Assembly (NCBI RefSeq): GCF_900142385.1
Contig: NZ_FRAQ01000004.1
Location: 124,001 to 188,000 of the forward strand
Reading direction: 5' to 3'
Source of the DNA: Marinobacter antarcticus
GTDB lineage: Bacteria > Pseudomonadota > Gammaproteobacteria > Pseudomonadales > Oleiphilaceae
DNA length: 64,000 nt
Position numbers and translations under genes: made by a program. A model generated the notes under the pieces. The model saw only the letters and a program-made list of their open reading frames with translations, was not told the origin of the DNA and ran no database searches. This document shows, one piece after another, positions 1 to 8,136 of this stretch (positions are counted from its first letter, which is position 1; each line of letters starts with the position of its first letter).

Positions 1-475
1 GACTGTTCACCGGAAGAGTGACAAATCCGACATCGAAATAACCTGCTTCAACCGCACGCACCACTTCCGGGCTGGGCATGATGTCCAGATAGACATTGTA
101 TTTGGGGTTGTCGCTAAGAATGCGGGCGATGGTTTTGGGGACATAGGCAAAGCCCAGAGCCGGTGCTGAGGCGATGCGTATGCGCGAAGCGCCAAATTCT
201 CGCAGTGCCACAATGCTGTGCTTCATGTTCTCCAGGTTGCTCAGCAAACCAAGAATCTCACCATAGAGCTCATCGGCCTCAGGCAGAATAATTAGCCGCT
301 TCTTGTGCCGCATGAACAGCGGAATTCCAATATTTTCTTCCAACTGCGCCAGAGATCGACTGACGCCAGACTGGGTAATGCCCAAATCCCTTGCCGTCCG
401 TGTCGCGGTGCCGGTCTCATAAAGCGTTTTGAAAATAATCAAAGATTTCAGAGAGTTAATGTTTATATCGCTCAT
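1..475 (-). CDS. LysR-family transcriptional regulator (3' part cut by window edge)
   Basis: Reading from 475 downward the frame stays open to the window edge and gives a winged-helix N-terminus (TLYETGTATRTARDLGITQS, then GVSRSLAQLEENIGIPLFMR). This is the classic LysR helix-turn-helix, followed by the start of the co-inducer domain (RIRIASAPALGFAYVPKTIA). I chose the ATG at 475 because the DNA-binding domain starts a few residues later. An in-frame ATG at 526 would add 17 residues that do not look like the family. The gene is divergent from the aminotransferase-led operon, so it probably controls that operon through the inverted repeat at 556-584. About 158 residues are visible of a usual 290-310, so the effector-binding half lies outside. 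The family is sure; the target and ligand are inferred. Confidence 0.93.
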   Translation of the reverse strand, partial: MSDININSLKSLIIFKTLYETGTATRTARDLGITQSGVSRSLAQLEENIGIPLFMRHKKRLIILPEADELYGEILGLLSNLENMKHSIVALREFGASRIRIASAPALGFAYVPKTIARILSDNPKYNVYLDIMPSPEVVRAVEAGYFDVGFVTLPVNS

Positions 476-555
476 ATGGCTGGCCTCAAAGACGGTTTTA
501 TAAGCTGGAACATGAGCATAAGTCATTAAATAATGAAAAAACATTATGCATTGAA

Positions 556-584
556 ATTAATTAATAGCTGTTCTATTAATTAAT
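556..584. promoter_or_regulatory. Perfect 12-bp inverted repeat, likely LysR operator
   Basis: The arms ATTAATTAATAG (556-567) and CTATTAATTAAT (573-584) are exact reverse complements with a 5-base spacer. They sit in the AT-rich gap between the divergent LysR gene and the aminotransferase operon, about 45 bases before the chosen aminotransferase start. LysR proteins usually bind dyads in such divergent intergenic regions; that this one is the site is inference. Confidence 0.65.
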
Positions 585-629
585 AGTGATCAAAAAAACA
601 CCACTTTGTGTCTGAGGATGTTAGGCGCC

Positions 630-1976
630 ATGTCCAGCAATGCTTTGTTCTACCTGACCAGTAATGACATGCCGCTTGTCAGCCATGCCGATGGCATTTA
701 TATCTGGGACACCACAGGTCGGCGTTACATCGATGCCTGTTCCGGTGCCATCACCTGTAACGTTGGCCACAACCACCCCACCGTAAAACGCGCCATGGTT
801 GAGCAACTTGATAAGGTTGCTTTCAGCTATCGCACCCAGTTCGAAAGCCAGGTCGCGCTGGACCTGGCAAACCGCCTGGTCGGTCTGACCGACGGTGAGC
901 TGGATAAAGTCTTCTTTGTCGGCAGTGGTTCAGAAGCGGTCGAGAGCGCGATCAAACTGGCGGTTCAGTATTTTGTTGCCAAAGGGCAGCCAGAGCGTAG
1001 CAAGTTTGTGTCGCTACGCCCTTCGTATCATGGCAGTACCATGGGGGCACTGGGGCTAACCGGATACGAACCCCTGGAGGCACCGTATCGCTCGATAACT
1101 ATTGGCTCGGTCAAGGTGCCCTCGCCGGACTTATACCGTTACCAGGAAACCAGTGTTGAAGAACACATTGCATTGGTGCTGGAACAGACCGAAAACGCCT
1201 TTCTGGCGGCGGGCCCGGAGACCATTGCCGCCCTGGCGCTGGAGCCGGTTGGCGGTGCCAGCACCGGGGGGCGCATGGTCACAAAGGCCTATATGGAAGG
1301 GTTGCGGGCTTTGTGTGACCGCTACGGTTGCCTATTGATCATGGACGAAGTGCTCAGCGGCATGGGCCGCACTGGCGCCTGGTTTGCCTACCAGCATTTT
1401 GGTGTTGCGCCCGACATTATGGCGCTGGCCAAAGGGCTTGGTTCTGGCTACTACCCCGTCGCGGCCATGATGGCGCGTCAGGAGCTGGTTGACGAGGTGA
1501 GTCGCAGTGGTGGTTTCATGCACGGTCATACCTACGCCGGCAACCCTTTGGCCTGTGCCACGGGCCTTGCTGTCATTGGTGTGATGGACTCGGAACAGCT
1601 GGTCAGCAATGCGGTAAAGCAGGGTGCCTATCTTCGTCAGCAACTCGACCAGCTGGCTCTTAAGTATGACTGCATTGGTAATGTGCGAGGCGTCGGTTTG
1701 TTGCAGGGGGTGGAACTGGTGCAGGACAAAGCCAGCAAGCAACCGTTCCCGGCATCGTTCAATGCCTTCGACAAGCTCACCGCTCTGGCCAAGGTCCGTG
1801 GCCTGCTGATTTATCCGAGGCGTTGCCTGAACGGCCTGGAGGGTGATCATGTGTTGATTACGCCGCCGTTGACCGTCACCGCTGCGGACATTGACGACAT
1901 AATCGCCCTGCTGGATAACAGCCTGGCTGCCTTCGAACAGGTGGCGCTGGAGCTGGAGCAGGAGGTTTGTTCATGA
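630..1976 (+). CDS. Class III (PLP-dependent) aminotransferase
   Basis: This 448-residue protein has the full class III (omega/acetylornithine-type) aminotransferase fold. It shows the glycine-rich cofactor loop GSGSEAVESAIKLA, the aspartate of IMDEVLSGMGRTG that binds the pyridine nitrogen, and the Schiff-base lysine in ALAKGLGSGYYP (Lys268 from the ATG at 630). Substrate is not evident. The ATG at 630 begins MSSNALFYLTSND and fits the family; an ATG at 618 directly follows GAGG and a TTG at 606 is also in frame. The stop overlaps the next start (ATGA at 1973-1976), so it is translationally coupled to the CoA-transferase pair. An oxo acid made here is probably the CoA-transferase substrate. 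It is divergent from the LysR regulator. Confidence 0.92.
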   Translation: MSSNALFYLTSNDMPLVSHADGIYIWDTTGRRYIDACSGAITCNVGHNHPTVKRAMVEQLDKVAFSYRTQFESQVALDLANRLVGLTDGELDKVFFVGSGSEAVESAIKLAVQYFVAKGQPERSKFVSLRPSYHGSTMGALGLTGYEPLEAPYRSITIGSVKVPSPDLYRYQETSVEEHIALVLEQTENAFLAAGPETIAALALEPVGGASTGGRMVTKAYMEGLRALCDRYGCLLIMDEVLSGMGRTGAWFAYQHFGVAPDIMALAKGLGSGYYPVAAMMARQELVDEVSRSGGFMHGHTYAGNPLACATGLAVIGVMDSEQLVSNAVKQGAYLRQQLDQLALKYDCIGNVRGVGLLQGVELVQDKASKQPFPASFNAFDKLTALAKVRGLLIYPRRCLNGLEGDHVLITPPLTVTAADIDDIIALLDNSLAAFEQVALELEQEVCS

Positions 1977-2668
1977 AAAAGAATCAAAGACTGGAAAATG
2001 CCATCGCCGCCATTCCTTCCGGGGCTGTGGTCATGGTCGGTGGCTTTGGCAATCCGGGCACGCCGTTCAGCCTGATCAACGAACTGGTACGCCAGGGACA
2101 GACCGGTCTGACCCTTATCAAGAACGATGCTAATGAACCCGGTCATGGTTTGAGCCGGCTGATCGAGAATGGCCAGGTGCGCAAGTTGATCACCACGCAC
2201 ATTGGCCTGAACAAACGCGTGATTGAGCTGATGAATCAAGGCGATCTCGAGGTCGCGTTTCATCCCCAGGGCATTCTGGCCGAAAAGATTCGCACCGCCG
2301 GTGCCGGAAGCTTTGGTTTCCTCACCGACATCGGCATTGATTCCGAGATTACCCGGCCGGAAGATCTGCTCGACTGGCAAGGTCAGACTTACAAGGTCGA
2401 GATGGCGTTGCCGGCTGACTATGCTCTCATTCATGCCGCTCAGGCGGACTGGATCGGCAATCTGGTGTATCAGGGTTCGGCTATCAATTTCAGCCCGCTG
2501 ATGGCCATGGCTGCGAACCACGTCATTGTCGAAACGCCGGATCTCGGTGAGCCGGGCCGATTCAAGCCGGAACAGGTGCATACGCCGGGTGCTTTTGTCG
2601 ACAGCATTGTACCGCTGGAATCACTCACCTCTGAATACGGGATCCTGGAACATCATGTCCGCCGTTGA
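1973..2668 (+). CDS. 3-oxoacid CoA-transferase-like, subunit A
   Basis: A 231-residue alpha subunit of a family I CoA-transferase. It starts at the ATG at 1973, preceded by GGAGG at 1961-1965. Recognisable are the early glycine-rich CoA-binding loop (VMVGGFGNPGTPFSLINEL) and the later motif QGILAEKIRTAGAG, as in succinyl-CoA:3-oxoacid and acetate CoA-transferases (ScoA/AtoD-type). It overlaps the aminotransferase by four bases and subunit B by fourteen, so the three are one translational unit. It would move CoA from a donor such as succinyl-CoA or acetyl-CoA onto a carboxylic acid. The actual acid is unknown; the neighbouring aminotransferase suggests an oxo acid. Confidence 0.9.
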   Translation: MKKNQRLENAIAAIPSGAVVMVGGFGNPGTPFSLINELVRQGQTGLTLIKNDANEPGHGLSRLIENGQVRKLITTHIGLNKRVIELMNQGDLEVAFHPQGILAEKIRTAGAGSFGFLTDIGIDSEITRPEDLLDWQGQTYKVEMALPADYALIHAAQADWIGNLVYQGSAINFSPLMAMAANHVIVETPDLGEPGRFKPEQVHTPGAFVDSIVPLESLTSEYGILEHHVRR

Positions 2669-3302
2669 ACGCATTTTGAGCCGGGCGGTGAATGAAATCA
2701 CCCCGGGCAGCATTGTCAATCTGGGCATTGGTTTGCCAACGCAGGTTATCCATTACCTGCCGGACGACTTCGATGTACAGATTCATTCAGAGAACGGCAT
2801 TCTCGGTGCCTGGAAGCAGAGTCTGCCAGAGGCAATGGACCCCTTTCTCATTGATGCCGCTGGTGCCTATGTTTCCCTTCGGGAAGGGGCCAGCCTGTTC
2901 GATAGTGCTGTCTCTTTCGCAATAATTCGTCGCGCCCGGCTGGATTTAACCATGATTGGCGCCTTCGAAGTCGACGCGCTCGGCAACCTTGCCAACTGGA
3001 AAATCCCGGGAAAATTTTCGCCCGGGATTGGTGGTGCCATGGAGCTGGCACAAAAGACGCCCCGCATCGTCGTGCTGACGACCCATACCGACAAACACGG
3101 GCGACCCAAGATCCTGACGTCTTGCCGCCTGCCTTTGACAGCCAAAGCCTGCGTCAGCCGCATAGTATCCGACCTGGCTGTAATGGACATTACCCCGCAA
3201 GGTCTGGTGGTGCGCGAAAAACTGGTCGAGATCAGCGACGCTGATTTGCAGGCCCGGACCGAAGCGGAGCTAACCTTTGCGATCGGGGAGGCAGAGTCAT
3301 GA
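2655..3302 (+). CDS. 3-oxoacid CoA-transferase-like, subunit B
   Basis: A 215-residue beta subunit. The ATG at 2655 (MSAVERILSRAVNE) lies inside the end of subunit A. It carries the catalytic glutamate in the family motif SENGILG (Glu46), preceded by NLGIGLPTQVIHYLP, and the later loop PGIGGAMEL. This matches the active-site subunit of ScoB/AtoA-type family I CoA-transferases, which form a glutamyl-CoA thioester. Tight overlap with subunit A implies equimolar synthesis. No thiolase lies nearby, so a 3-oxoacyl-CoA product would need a thiolase encoded elsewhere. Confidence 0.9.
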   Translation: MSAVERILSRAVNEITPGSIVNLGIGLPTQVIHYLPDDFDVQIHSENGILGAWKQSLPEAMDPFLIDAAGAYVSLREGASLFDSAVSFAIIRRARLDLTMIGAFEVDALGNLANWKIPGKFSPGIGGAMELAQKTPRIVVLTTHTDKHGRPKILTSCRLPLTAKACVSRIVSDLAVMDITPQGLVVREKLVEISDADLQARTEAELTFAIGEAES

Positions 3303-3563
3303 TGTATTTCAATGGAATTTTGCCCATTACCGGTCGGATGCCGGGTAATGCGCACAAGACGCGTGCATCAGGCCGGACCCTGATGCCCCGGTCGCACGGG
3401 TGTTCTTCTGGCTGGTGCCGCTGGCACGGTCGCTGCATGAATCAGGAGTAAACGCACAGGAGGTGGCCATAGCAACAAGCAAGGTGGTTAAAACCAGTGT
3501 GAAGAGGTGCGATGCATCAATGTGTGCATTGCTTTATAGAAAGGTCTGAACAGGAAGAAGAAT
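3303..3563. other. Intergenic gap between CoA-transferase and ABC transporter genes
   Basis: A 50-codon frame starts at the ATG at 3299 and ends at 3451. It overlaps the end of CoA-transferase B but resembles no family I know and has arginine/glycine/cysteine-rich composition, so I do not call it a gene. AGGAAGAAG just before 3564 is the ribosome binding site of the next gene. No terminator hairpin with a T-run is visible. Confidence 0.4.
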
Positions 3564-4367
3564 ATGAAGGCGCTTACTAAAAAGTTATCTCAATCTCTGG
3601 CTGTCGCAGCAATAGTCACAAGTGCAGCGGCCATGGTCGCCATGCCGACACAGGCGCGTGAACTGGATGAAATTCGTGGCGACGTATTTCAGGTGGTCAA
3701 CTCCGGTGCTTACCCTCCCTTCAGTTTTGTCGACACCCAGGGCAACCTGGTTGGCTTTGATGTTGATATTGCCGAGGCTCTGGCTGAAAAGATGGGCGTA
3801 GAGGTTAACGTGCAGTCATCTCCCTGGAACGGCATTATCGCCGCCATGGTCGGTGGCCGTTTTGATGCCTGCATTTGCAGCATGAGCGACACAGAAGAAC
3901 GCCGGCAGGCGGTTGACTTTTCCGACCCTTACTACAGCGCCGGTCTGTCGGTTTGGGTACAAGGCAGCACCGACGATATTAACAGCATCGACGACTTTGC
4001 TGGCAAGACTGTCGGATCCACTCTGGGTGAAACCGGTAACCAGTGGGCGGTGGAAAATGGCGAAGGCAAGTGGCGTAACCAGACCTTTCAGGGCCTGCCT
4101 AGCATGATGAATGGCCTGACCACAGGCCGCATCGATCTCATGATCGCCGATGACGTGCCCGTGCTGGTTGCCATGCAGGAAAACGCACCCGACATCAAGA
4201 TGGTAGACGTGGGTGAACTGCCACGCTGGCCTGCCGCCATTTCCATTCAAAAGAACAAGCCTGAACTGCTTAAAGCGCTGAATACTGCCCTGGCAGAAAT
4301 CAAGGCTGATGGTACTTACCAGGCCATTGTCGACAAGTGGATTGGCGAGGGTGCCAACATCGAGTAA
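3564..4367 (+). CDS. Polar amino acid ABC transporter, periplasmic binding protein
   Basis: A 267-residue solute-binding protein of bacterial family 3. An N-terminal signal peptide (MKALTKKLSQSLAVAAIVTS, cleavage probably after TQA-R) precedes the ligand-binding bilobe. Typical ligand-pocket motifs are visible: GAYPPFSFVD, GFDVDIAEALAEKMG and ACICSMSDTEERRQAVDFSD. It captures a polar amino acid or a related cationic/zwitterionic amine in the periplasm and delivers it to the two permeases downstream. The next gene is 106 bases away across a stable hairpin, which would favour excess binding protein over the membrane parts. The ligand cannot be read from the sequence; the neighbouring deacetylase and aminotransferase suggest an N-acylated or basic amino compound. 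Confidence 0.92.
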   Translation: MKALTKKLSQSLAVAAIVTSAAAMVAMPTQARELDEIRGDVFQVVNSGAYPPFSFVDTQGNLVGFDVDIAEALAEKMGVEVNVQSSPWNGIIAAMVGGRFDACICSMSDTEERRQAVDFSDPYYSAGLSVWVQGSTDDINSIDDFAGKTVGSTLGETGNQWAVENGEGKWRNQTFQGLPSMMNGLTTGRIDLMIADDVPVLVAMQENAPDIKMVDVGELPRWPAAISIQKNKPELLKALNTALAEIKADGTYQAIVDKWIGEGANIE

Positions 4368-4380
4368 AGGCTGTGGGCAA

Positions 4381-4420
4381 GGGGGGAGCCAGTTGCAGCC
4401 TGCGCTTTAAGGCTCTCCCC
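4381..4420 (+). promoter_or_regulatory. Intercistronic mRNA hairpin after binding-protein gene
   Basis: Bases 4381-4390 (GGGGGGAGCC) pair with 4411-4420 (GGCTCTCCCC) in a 10-bp stem containing one G-T pair, with a 20-base loop. No T-run follows, so it is probably an RNA-stabilising or partial-attenuation structure between the highly expressed binding protein and the permeases rather than a full terminator. Confidence 0.6.
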
Positions 4421-4473
4421 TCGGTCAACACGTCGAACGTTGTATCACCGACAACAGCAAAAAAGGTAAGACC

Positions 4474-5130
4474 ATGGATTTCAACTTGATGGTCGAGGTC
4501 ACGCCCCTGTTGCTAAAGGCAGCCTGGGTCACGATCGATGTTTCTGCCCGTTCAATGTTCTTTGGATTCTTCGTCGCCTGTGGACTGGTGTTCTTGCAGT
4601 CTTTTCGCTTTGCACCCATCCGCTGGTTTGCCCGAGGCTATATCAGTGTGGTTCGCGGGACACCCTATTTCGTCCAATTGTTGCTGGTGTTTTATGGCGG
4701 TCCCAGCATTGGCTTCAGGCTTGACCCCATTACTTGTGGGATCTTCGTGGGCGCTTTCAATATTGGCGCCTATATGAGCGAAGCGATTCGCGGCTCCATC
4801 GAGTCTGTAGATAATGGTCAGACAGAAGCCGCCAGATCAGTGGGATTTGGCAAGGTACAAACGATGGTGTCTATCATATTGCCGCAAGCCGCAGCACTGA
4901 TGATTCGGTCGGTCGGGGTGTTGGCCATTGTACTGGTGAAAAACTCCTCTCTGGTTTCCATCATCTCGGTGGTTGAGTTGACTTATCAGTCTCAGCGGTT
5001 GATTGGTTCGACCTACAAGCCGCTGGAGATTTTCACCCTCAGTGCGCTGATGTACATCGTCATTGTTTACGCGGTGATGGGTATTATCGAACTGGCCTAT
5101 CGTCGCGCGACGCGCTACACAACCCAATAA
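4474..5130 (+). CDS. Polar amino acid ABC transporter, permease 1
   Basis: A 218-residue inner-membrane protein of the HisMQ/GlnP permease family. It has several hydrophobic helices and the coupling (EAA) loop GQTEAARSVGFGKVQTMVSIILPQA in its cytoplasmic segment, with RGTPYFVQLLLVFYG before it. It starts at the ATG at 4474 after AAAAGG. It pairs with the next permease as a heterodimer that forms the channel. Length and motifs are normal for the family; substrate is set by the binding protein and is unknown. Confidence 0.92.
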   Translation: MDFNLMVEVTPLLLKAAWVTIDVSARSMFFGFFVACGLVFLQSFRFAPIRWFARGYISVVRGTPYFVQLLLVFYGGPSIGFRLDPITCGIFVGAFNIGAYMSEAIRGSIESVDNGQTEAARSVGFGKVQTMVSIILPQAAALMIRSVGVLAIVLVKNSSLVSIISVVELTYQSQRLIGSTYKPLEIFTLSALMYIVIVYAVMGIIELAYRRATRYTTQ

Positions 5131-5142
5131 AAGGACGCAGAG

Positions 5143-5796
5143 ATGGAATTTGATTTCGGTCCGGTAATAACCTATTTCCCTACCTTGCTGAAAGGCCTTG
5201 GTGTGGGTTCTCTGGTGGCCATCGTCGTTGCATTCATGTCGGTTGTGGGTGGGCTGGTGGTGGCGGTGATCTCTGTTTATATCAATAAGGTTCTGAGCTG
5301 GCCATTGCGGTTTTTTATCTGGCTGTTCATGACGACGCCACTGCTGTTGCAACTCTACTTTTTGTATTTTGGCCTCGGCGAGTGGATTCTGATTCCCGCC
5401 ATCCTGGTTGGCATTCTTGGGCTGGGTTTTCACTACATGGCCTACAATGCCGACATATTCATTGCCACCATCAAGTCAGTGTCCGACGGTCAGTATGAAG
5501 CTTCACGGTCGCTCGGCTTTGGGCATGGTGCCACCATTTTCTACATCATTGTGCCACAGGCCTTTATTCGCGCGATCCCGCAACTGGGCAACAATATGAT
5601 CCTGATGGTGAAAGATACGTCGGTCTTATCCGCCATTGGTGTGGCTGAGGTGGTGTATGCCTCCCAGTATGCGATCAGCGTAACGTTCCGGCCATTCGAG
5701 TTTTTCATCGTTATCGCCCTGCTGTATTACGTGATCAACATCTTTATGGAGCTAGGCCAGGCCTGGCTGGAGCGGCAGACGGCCTATCGTCGCTAA
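5143..5796 (+). CDS. Polar amino acid ABC transporter, permease 2
   Basis: A 217-residue HisMQ-type permease, twelve bases after permease 1. It contains the family segments TTPLLLQLYFLYFGLGEW and GQYEASRSLGFGHGATIFYI, the EAA coupling loop that docks to the ATPase, and about five membrane helices. Together with the preceding permease it makes the membrane domain of the importer. AAGGACGCAG precedes the ATG. Nothing odd is seen. Confidence 0.92.
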   Translation: MEFDFGPVITYFPTLLKGLGVGSLVAIVVAFMSVVGGLVVAVISVYINKVLSWPLRFFIWLFMTTPLLLQLYFLYFGLGEWILIPAILVGILGLGFHYMAYNADIFIATIKSVSDGQYEASRSLGFGHGATIFYIIVPQAFIRAIPQLGNNMILMVKDTSVLSAIGVAEVVYASQYAISVTFRPFEFFIVIALLYYVINIFMELGQAWLERQTAYRR

Positions 5797-5833
5797 ACCC
5801 CAATTTATAACAGTATAAAAGGCGGTAGAGCCC

Positions 5834-6619
5834 ATGAGCACTGAGCATCAAACCGACACTCCGATGGTCGAAATCCGCAATGTGCACAAGCGTTTTGGCG
5901 ATCTGGAAGTTTTAAAAGGCATCGACCTGACGGTGAATCGCGGAAAGATCGTATCCATCATTGGTCCTTCCGGTTCTGGCAAGAGCACTCTGTTACGCTC
6001 GGTGAACCACCTGGAGGTGATTGACCAGGGTGAGATTCTTCTCGACGGCGTCCGGGTGAACCGGCCCGATATGAACGGTCTTATATTTGAACGGCACATC
6101 AACCACATCCGCCAGAACATGGGTATGGTGTTTCAACACTTTAATCTCTTTCCTCATCTGTCCACGATCGACAATGTCACCCTGGGGCCACGCAAGCTGA
6201 AAGGCATGGATAAACACATTGCCCGGGAATTGGGCATGGAATTGCTTGACCGGGTTGGCCTTGCTGAAAAAGCCGCGGTATTTCCCAACCATTTGTCGGG
6301 CGGCCAAAAGCAACGGGTGGCCATTGCCCGGGCGCTGGCGATGCAGCCCAAGGTGATGCTGTTTGACGAGGCGACTTCAGCCCTGGATCCGGAGCTTGTC
6401 GAAGAAGTTAACCGGGTAATGCGCGGCTTGGCAGAAGAACATATGACCATGTTGATCGTGACACACGAGATGACCTTTGCGCGCGATGTGTCGGACTGGG
6501 CCATGTTTATGGACGAAGGGGTCGTCGTTGAAGAATGCACCCCGGAGAAGCTGTTCAGCAATCCGGATCAGGAGCGCACCTGCCACTTCCTGCGCAAACA
6601 CCTTGGCGATAATCACTAG
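5834..6619 (+). CDS. Polar amino acid ABC transporter, ATP-binding protein
   Basis: A 261-residue ABC ATPase of the GlnQ/HisP type. Walker A is GPSGSGKST (44-52), the Q-loop is in [12 protein letters not shown], the signature is [15 protein letters not shown], Walker B is [14 protein letters not shown], and the switch histidine is in IVTHEM. It powers import through the two upstream permeases. It lies 37 bases after permease 2 and 10 bases before the amidohydrolase gene, which ties the transporter to the downstream enzymes. Confidence 0.95.
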   Translation: MSTEHQTDTPMVEIRNVHKRFGDLEVLKGIDLTVNRGKIVSIIGPSGSGKSTLLRSVNHLEVIDQGEILLDGVRVNRPDMNGLIFERHINHIRQNMGMVFQHFNLFPHLSTIDNVTLGPRKLKGMDKHIARELGMELLDRVGLAEKAAVFPNHLSGGQKQRVAIARALAMQPKVMLFDEATSALDPELVEEVNRVMRGLAEEHMTMLIVTHEMTFARDVSDWAMFMDEGVVVEECTPEKLFSNPDQERTCHFLRKHLGDNH

Positions 6620-6629
6620 GCGGTGAACC

Positions 6630-7667
6630 GTGAAATGTTTTTACCATGAGGCGCAAAAGCTTCACGCGCCCAAGCACTTTTTTCTTCGCGGCCAACCTGC
6701 GCCCTCACCAGAGCAACCGGTTCGCTCCGAGCACCTGAAAGCGGCGATTGATGCCACCAGTGCCAGTCTGGTTCTGCTGCCACCCCTTGCCGGGGATACG
6801 CTCCTCCTGGACCGGCTGAAGCGTATTCATACCCCTCGCTATCTTACCTTCCTTGAAATCGCGGTGGAGCGTTGGCGAGCCTTGCCTGGTACATCTGGTG
6901 TGGTTACTCCCAATGTACATCCTTGTGGTCATGCCCGTTTTTACCCACGCCACATAGTCGGCCAGGCAGGCTGGCACATGCATGATATGGCGTGCCCGAT
7001 GGATGAAGGTAGCTATACCGGCATTCTCGCCAGTGCAACAACCGCCCAGGCAGCAGCCGATGCCATACTGCAAGGCGAGGTTGCGAGCTACGCTCTTTGT
7101 CGACCGCCGGGCCACCATGCCGGGCCGGAACGGGGAGGTGGCTTCTGCTTCCTGAACAACTCGGCTCTGGCCGCCACCGTATTGCGTGAGCGCTACGAGC
7201 GCGTAGCCATCGTTGATGTCGATGTGCATCACGGCAACGGAACTCAGGACATTTTTTGGCAACGAAGCGACGTCTGGACTGGATCAGTGCACGTCGACCC
7301 TGCGGATTACTACCCTTTTTACTGGGGTGCGTCGGATGAAGTGGGGGAGGGTGATGGCAAGGGGTATAACCGCAATATGCCTCTGCCACTTGGTGCCAAT
7401 GGCATTGAATTTTTACAGGCCTTGTCGCGCCTGTTGTCAGCCCTTGCTGAATTCCAGCCTCAGGCCATCGTCATTGCACTCGGGCTCGACGCCCATAAGG
7501 ATGACCCGCTGGCCGGGATGACGCTGGAAACCGAGGATTTTTACCGCATTGGCCAGCGCCTGGCTCAGGTCAAAGGCCCGAAAGTGATTGTTCAGGAGGG
7601 TGGCTATCCAACGGACAGCCTCGGTGATAATCTCACCGCCTTCTTGCAGGGCTTTCATCGTGGTTAA
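6630..7667 (+). CDS. Histone-deacetylase-family amidohydrolase (acetylpolyamine amidohydrolase-like)
   Basis: A 345-residue enzyme with a GTG start (MKCFYHEAQKLHAPKHFFLR). All HDAC-fold active-site elements are present: the two general-base histidines in RPPGHHAG (His162, His163), zinc ligands Asp198 and His200 in DVDVHHGNGTQ, the third zinc ligand in GLDAHKDDP (Asp287), and the transition-state tyrosine in QEGGYP. Bacterial relatives with this N-terminus (AphA/AphB-type) remove acetyl or similar acyl groups from amines such as acetylputrescine. It follows the ABC ATPase by 10 bases, so it probably deacylates the imported compound before the aminotransferase acts. Enzyme class is sure; substrate is inference. 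Confidence 0.9.
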   Translation: MKCFYHEAQKLHAPKHFFLRGQPAPSPEQPVRSEHLKAAIDATSASLVLLPPLAGDTLLLDRLKRIHTPRYLTFLEIAVERWRALPGTSGVVTPNVHPCGHARFYPRHIVGQAGWHMHDMACPMDEGSYTGILASATTAQAAADAILQGEVASYALCRPPGHHAGPERGGGFCFLNNSALAATVLRERYERVAIVDVDVHHGNGTQDIFWQRSDVWTGSVHVDPADYYPFYWGASDEVGEGDGKGYNRNMPLPLGANGIEFLQALSRLLSALAEFQPQAIVIALGLDAHKDDPLAGMTLETEDFYRIGQRLAQVKGPKVIVQEGGYPTDSLGDNLTAFLQGFHRG

Positions 7668-7717
7668 TGGTGCGGGCTTCCCGTTTTTTTCAACGACAAC
7701 TAGAAAGAGTGTGTTTT

Positions 7718-8071
7718 ATGAGTGATCGTTACATTGATAGCAACCAACGCATGAGTCAGATCGTCATACACGGCAACACGGCCTATCTCGCAGGCCAGGT
7801 AGCGCATGACGCCAGTGCCGGTATGCAAGGACAGACTGAACAGATCCTGCAAGGCATTGATCAACTGCTGGCCAAGGCCGGGACCGATAAATCCCACATT
7901 TTGTCTGCAACCATCTGGGTAACCGACATGGCCGAGTTTCAGGAAATGAACATGGCCTGGGATGCCTGGGTAACACCAGGACGCACCCCGGCTCGTGCCT
8001 GTGTCACAGGCAACCTGGCCAAACCGGAATGGAAAGTGGAAATGATGGTCATTGCCGCCATTCCCGCTTGA
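7718..8071 (+). CDS. RidA-family enamine/imine deaminase
   Basis: A 117-residue protein of the YjgF/YER057c/UK114 (RidA) family, starting at MSDRYIDSNQRMSQIVIHGN. The conserved arginine in TPARACVTGN (Arg93) and the glutamate in KVEMMVIAAIP (Glu108) correspond to the residues used by deaminating RidA members to hydrolyse reactive enamine/imine intermediates made by PLP enzymes. It sits 50 bases after the amidohydrolase as the last gene of the cluster. Its likely job is to release ammonia from an imine formed in the same pathway or to protect the aminotransferase. Subfamily (Rid1-7) was not determined. Confidence 0.9.
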   Translation: MSDRYIDSNQRMSQIVIHGNTAYLAGQVAHDASAGMQGQTEQILQGIDQLLAKAGTDKSHILSATIWVTDMAEFQEMNMAWDAWVTPGRTPARACVTGNLAKPEWKVEMMVIAAIPA

Positions 8072-8111
8072 TTCACCACTATCAAACGGTAAAAGCGTAA
8101 CAAGTCGTGTC

Positions 8112-8136
8112 GGCGGACGTGCTAACGCACGCCGCC
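8112..8136. terminator. Hairpin at convergent gene ends
   Basis: GGCGG (8112-8116), a bulged A, and CGTGC (8118-8122) pair with GCACG (8127-8131) and CCGCC (8132-8136) around a TAAC loop. The structure covers the stop codon of the convergent hydrolase. No clear T-run follows on either strand, so it may be an inefficient or Rho-assisted terminator. Confidence 0.45.

Noticed and set aside
1332..2581. Two long - strand frames (1332-1850 and 1847-2581)
   Set aside because: Antisense to the aminotransferase and CoA-transferase A genes; no family resemblance.
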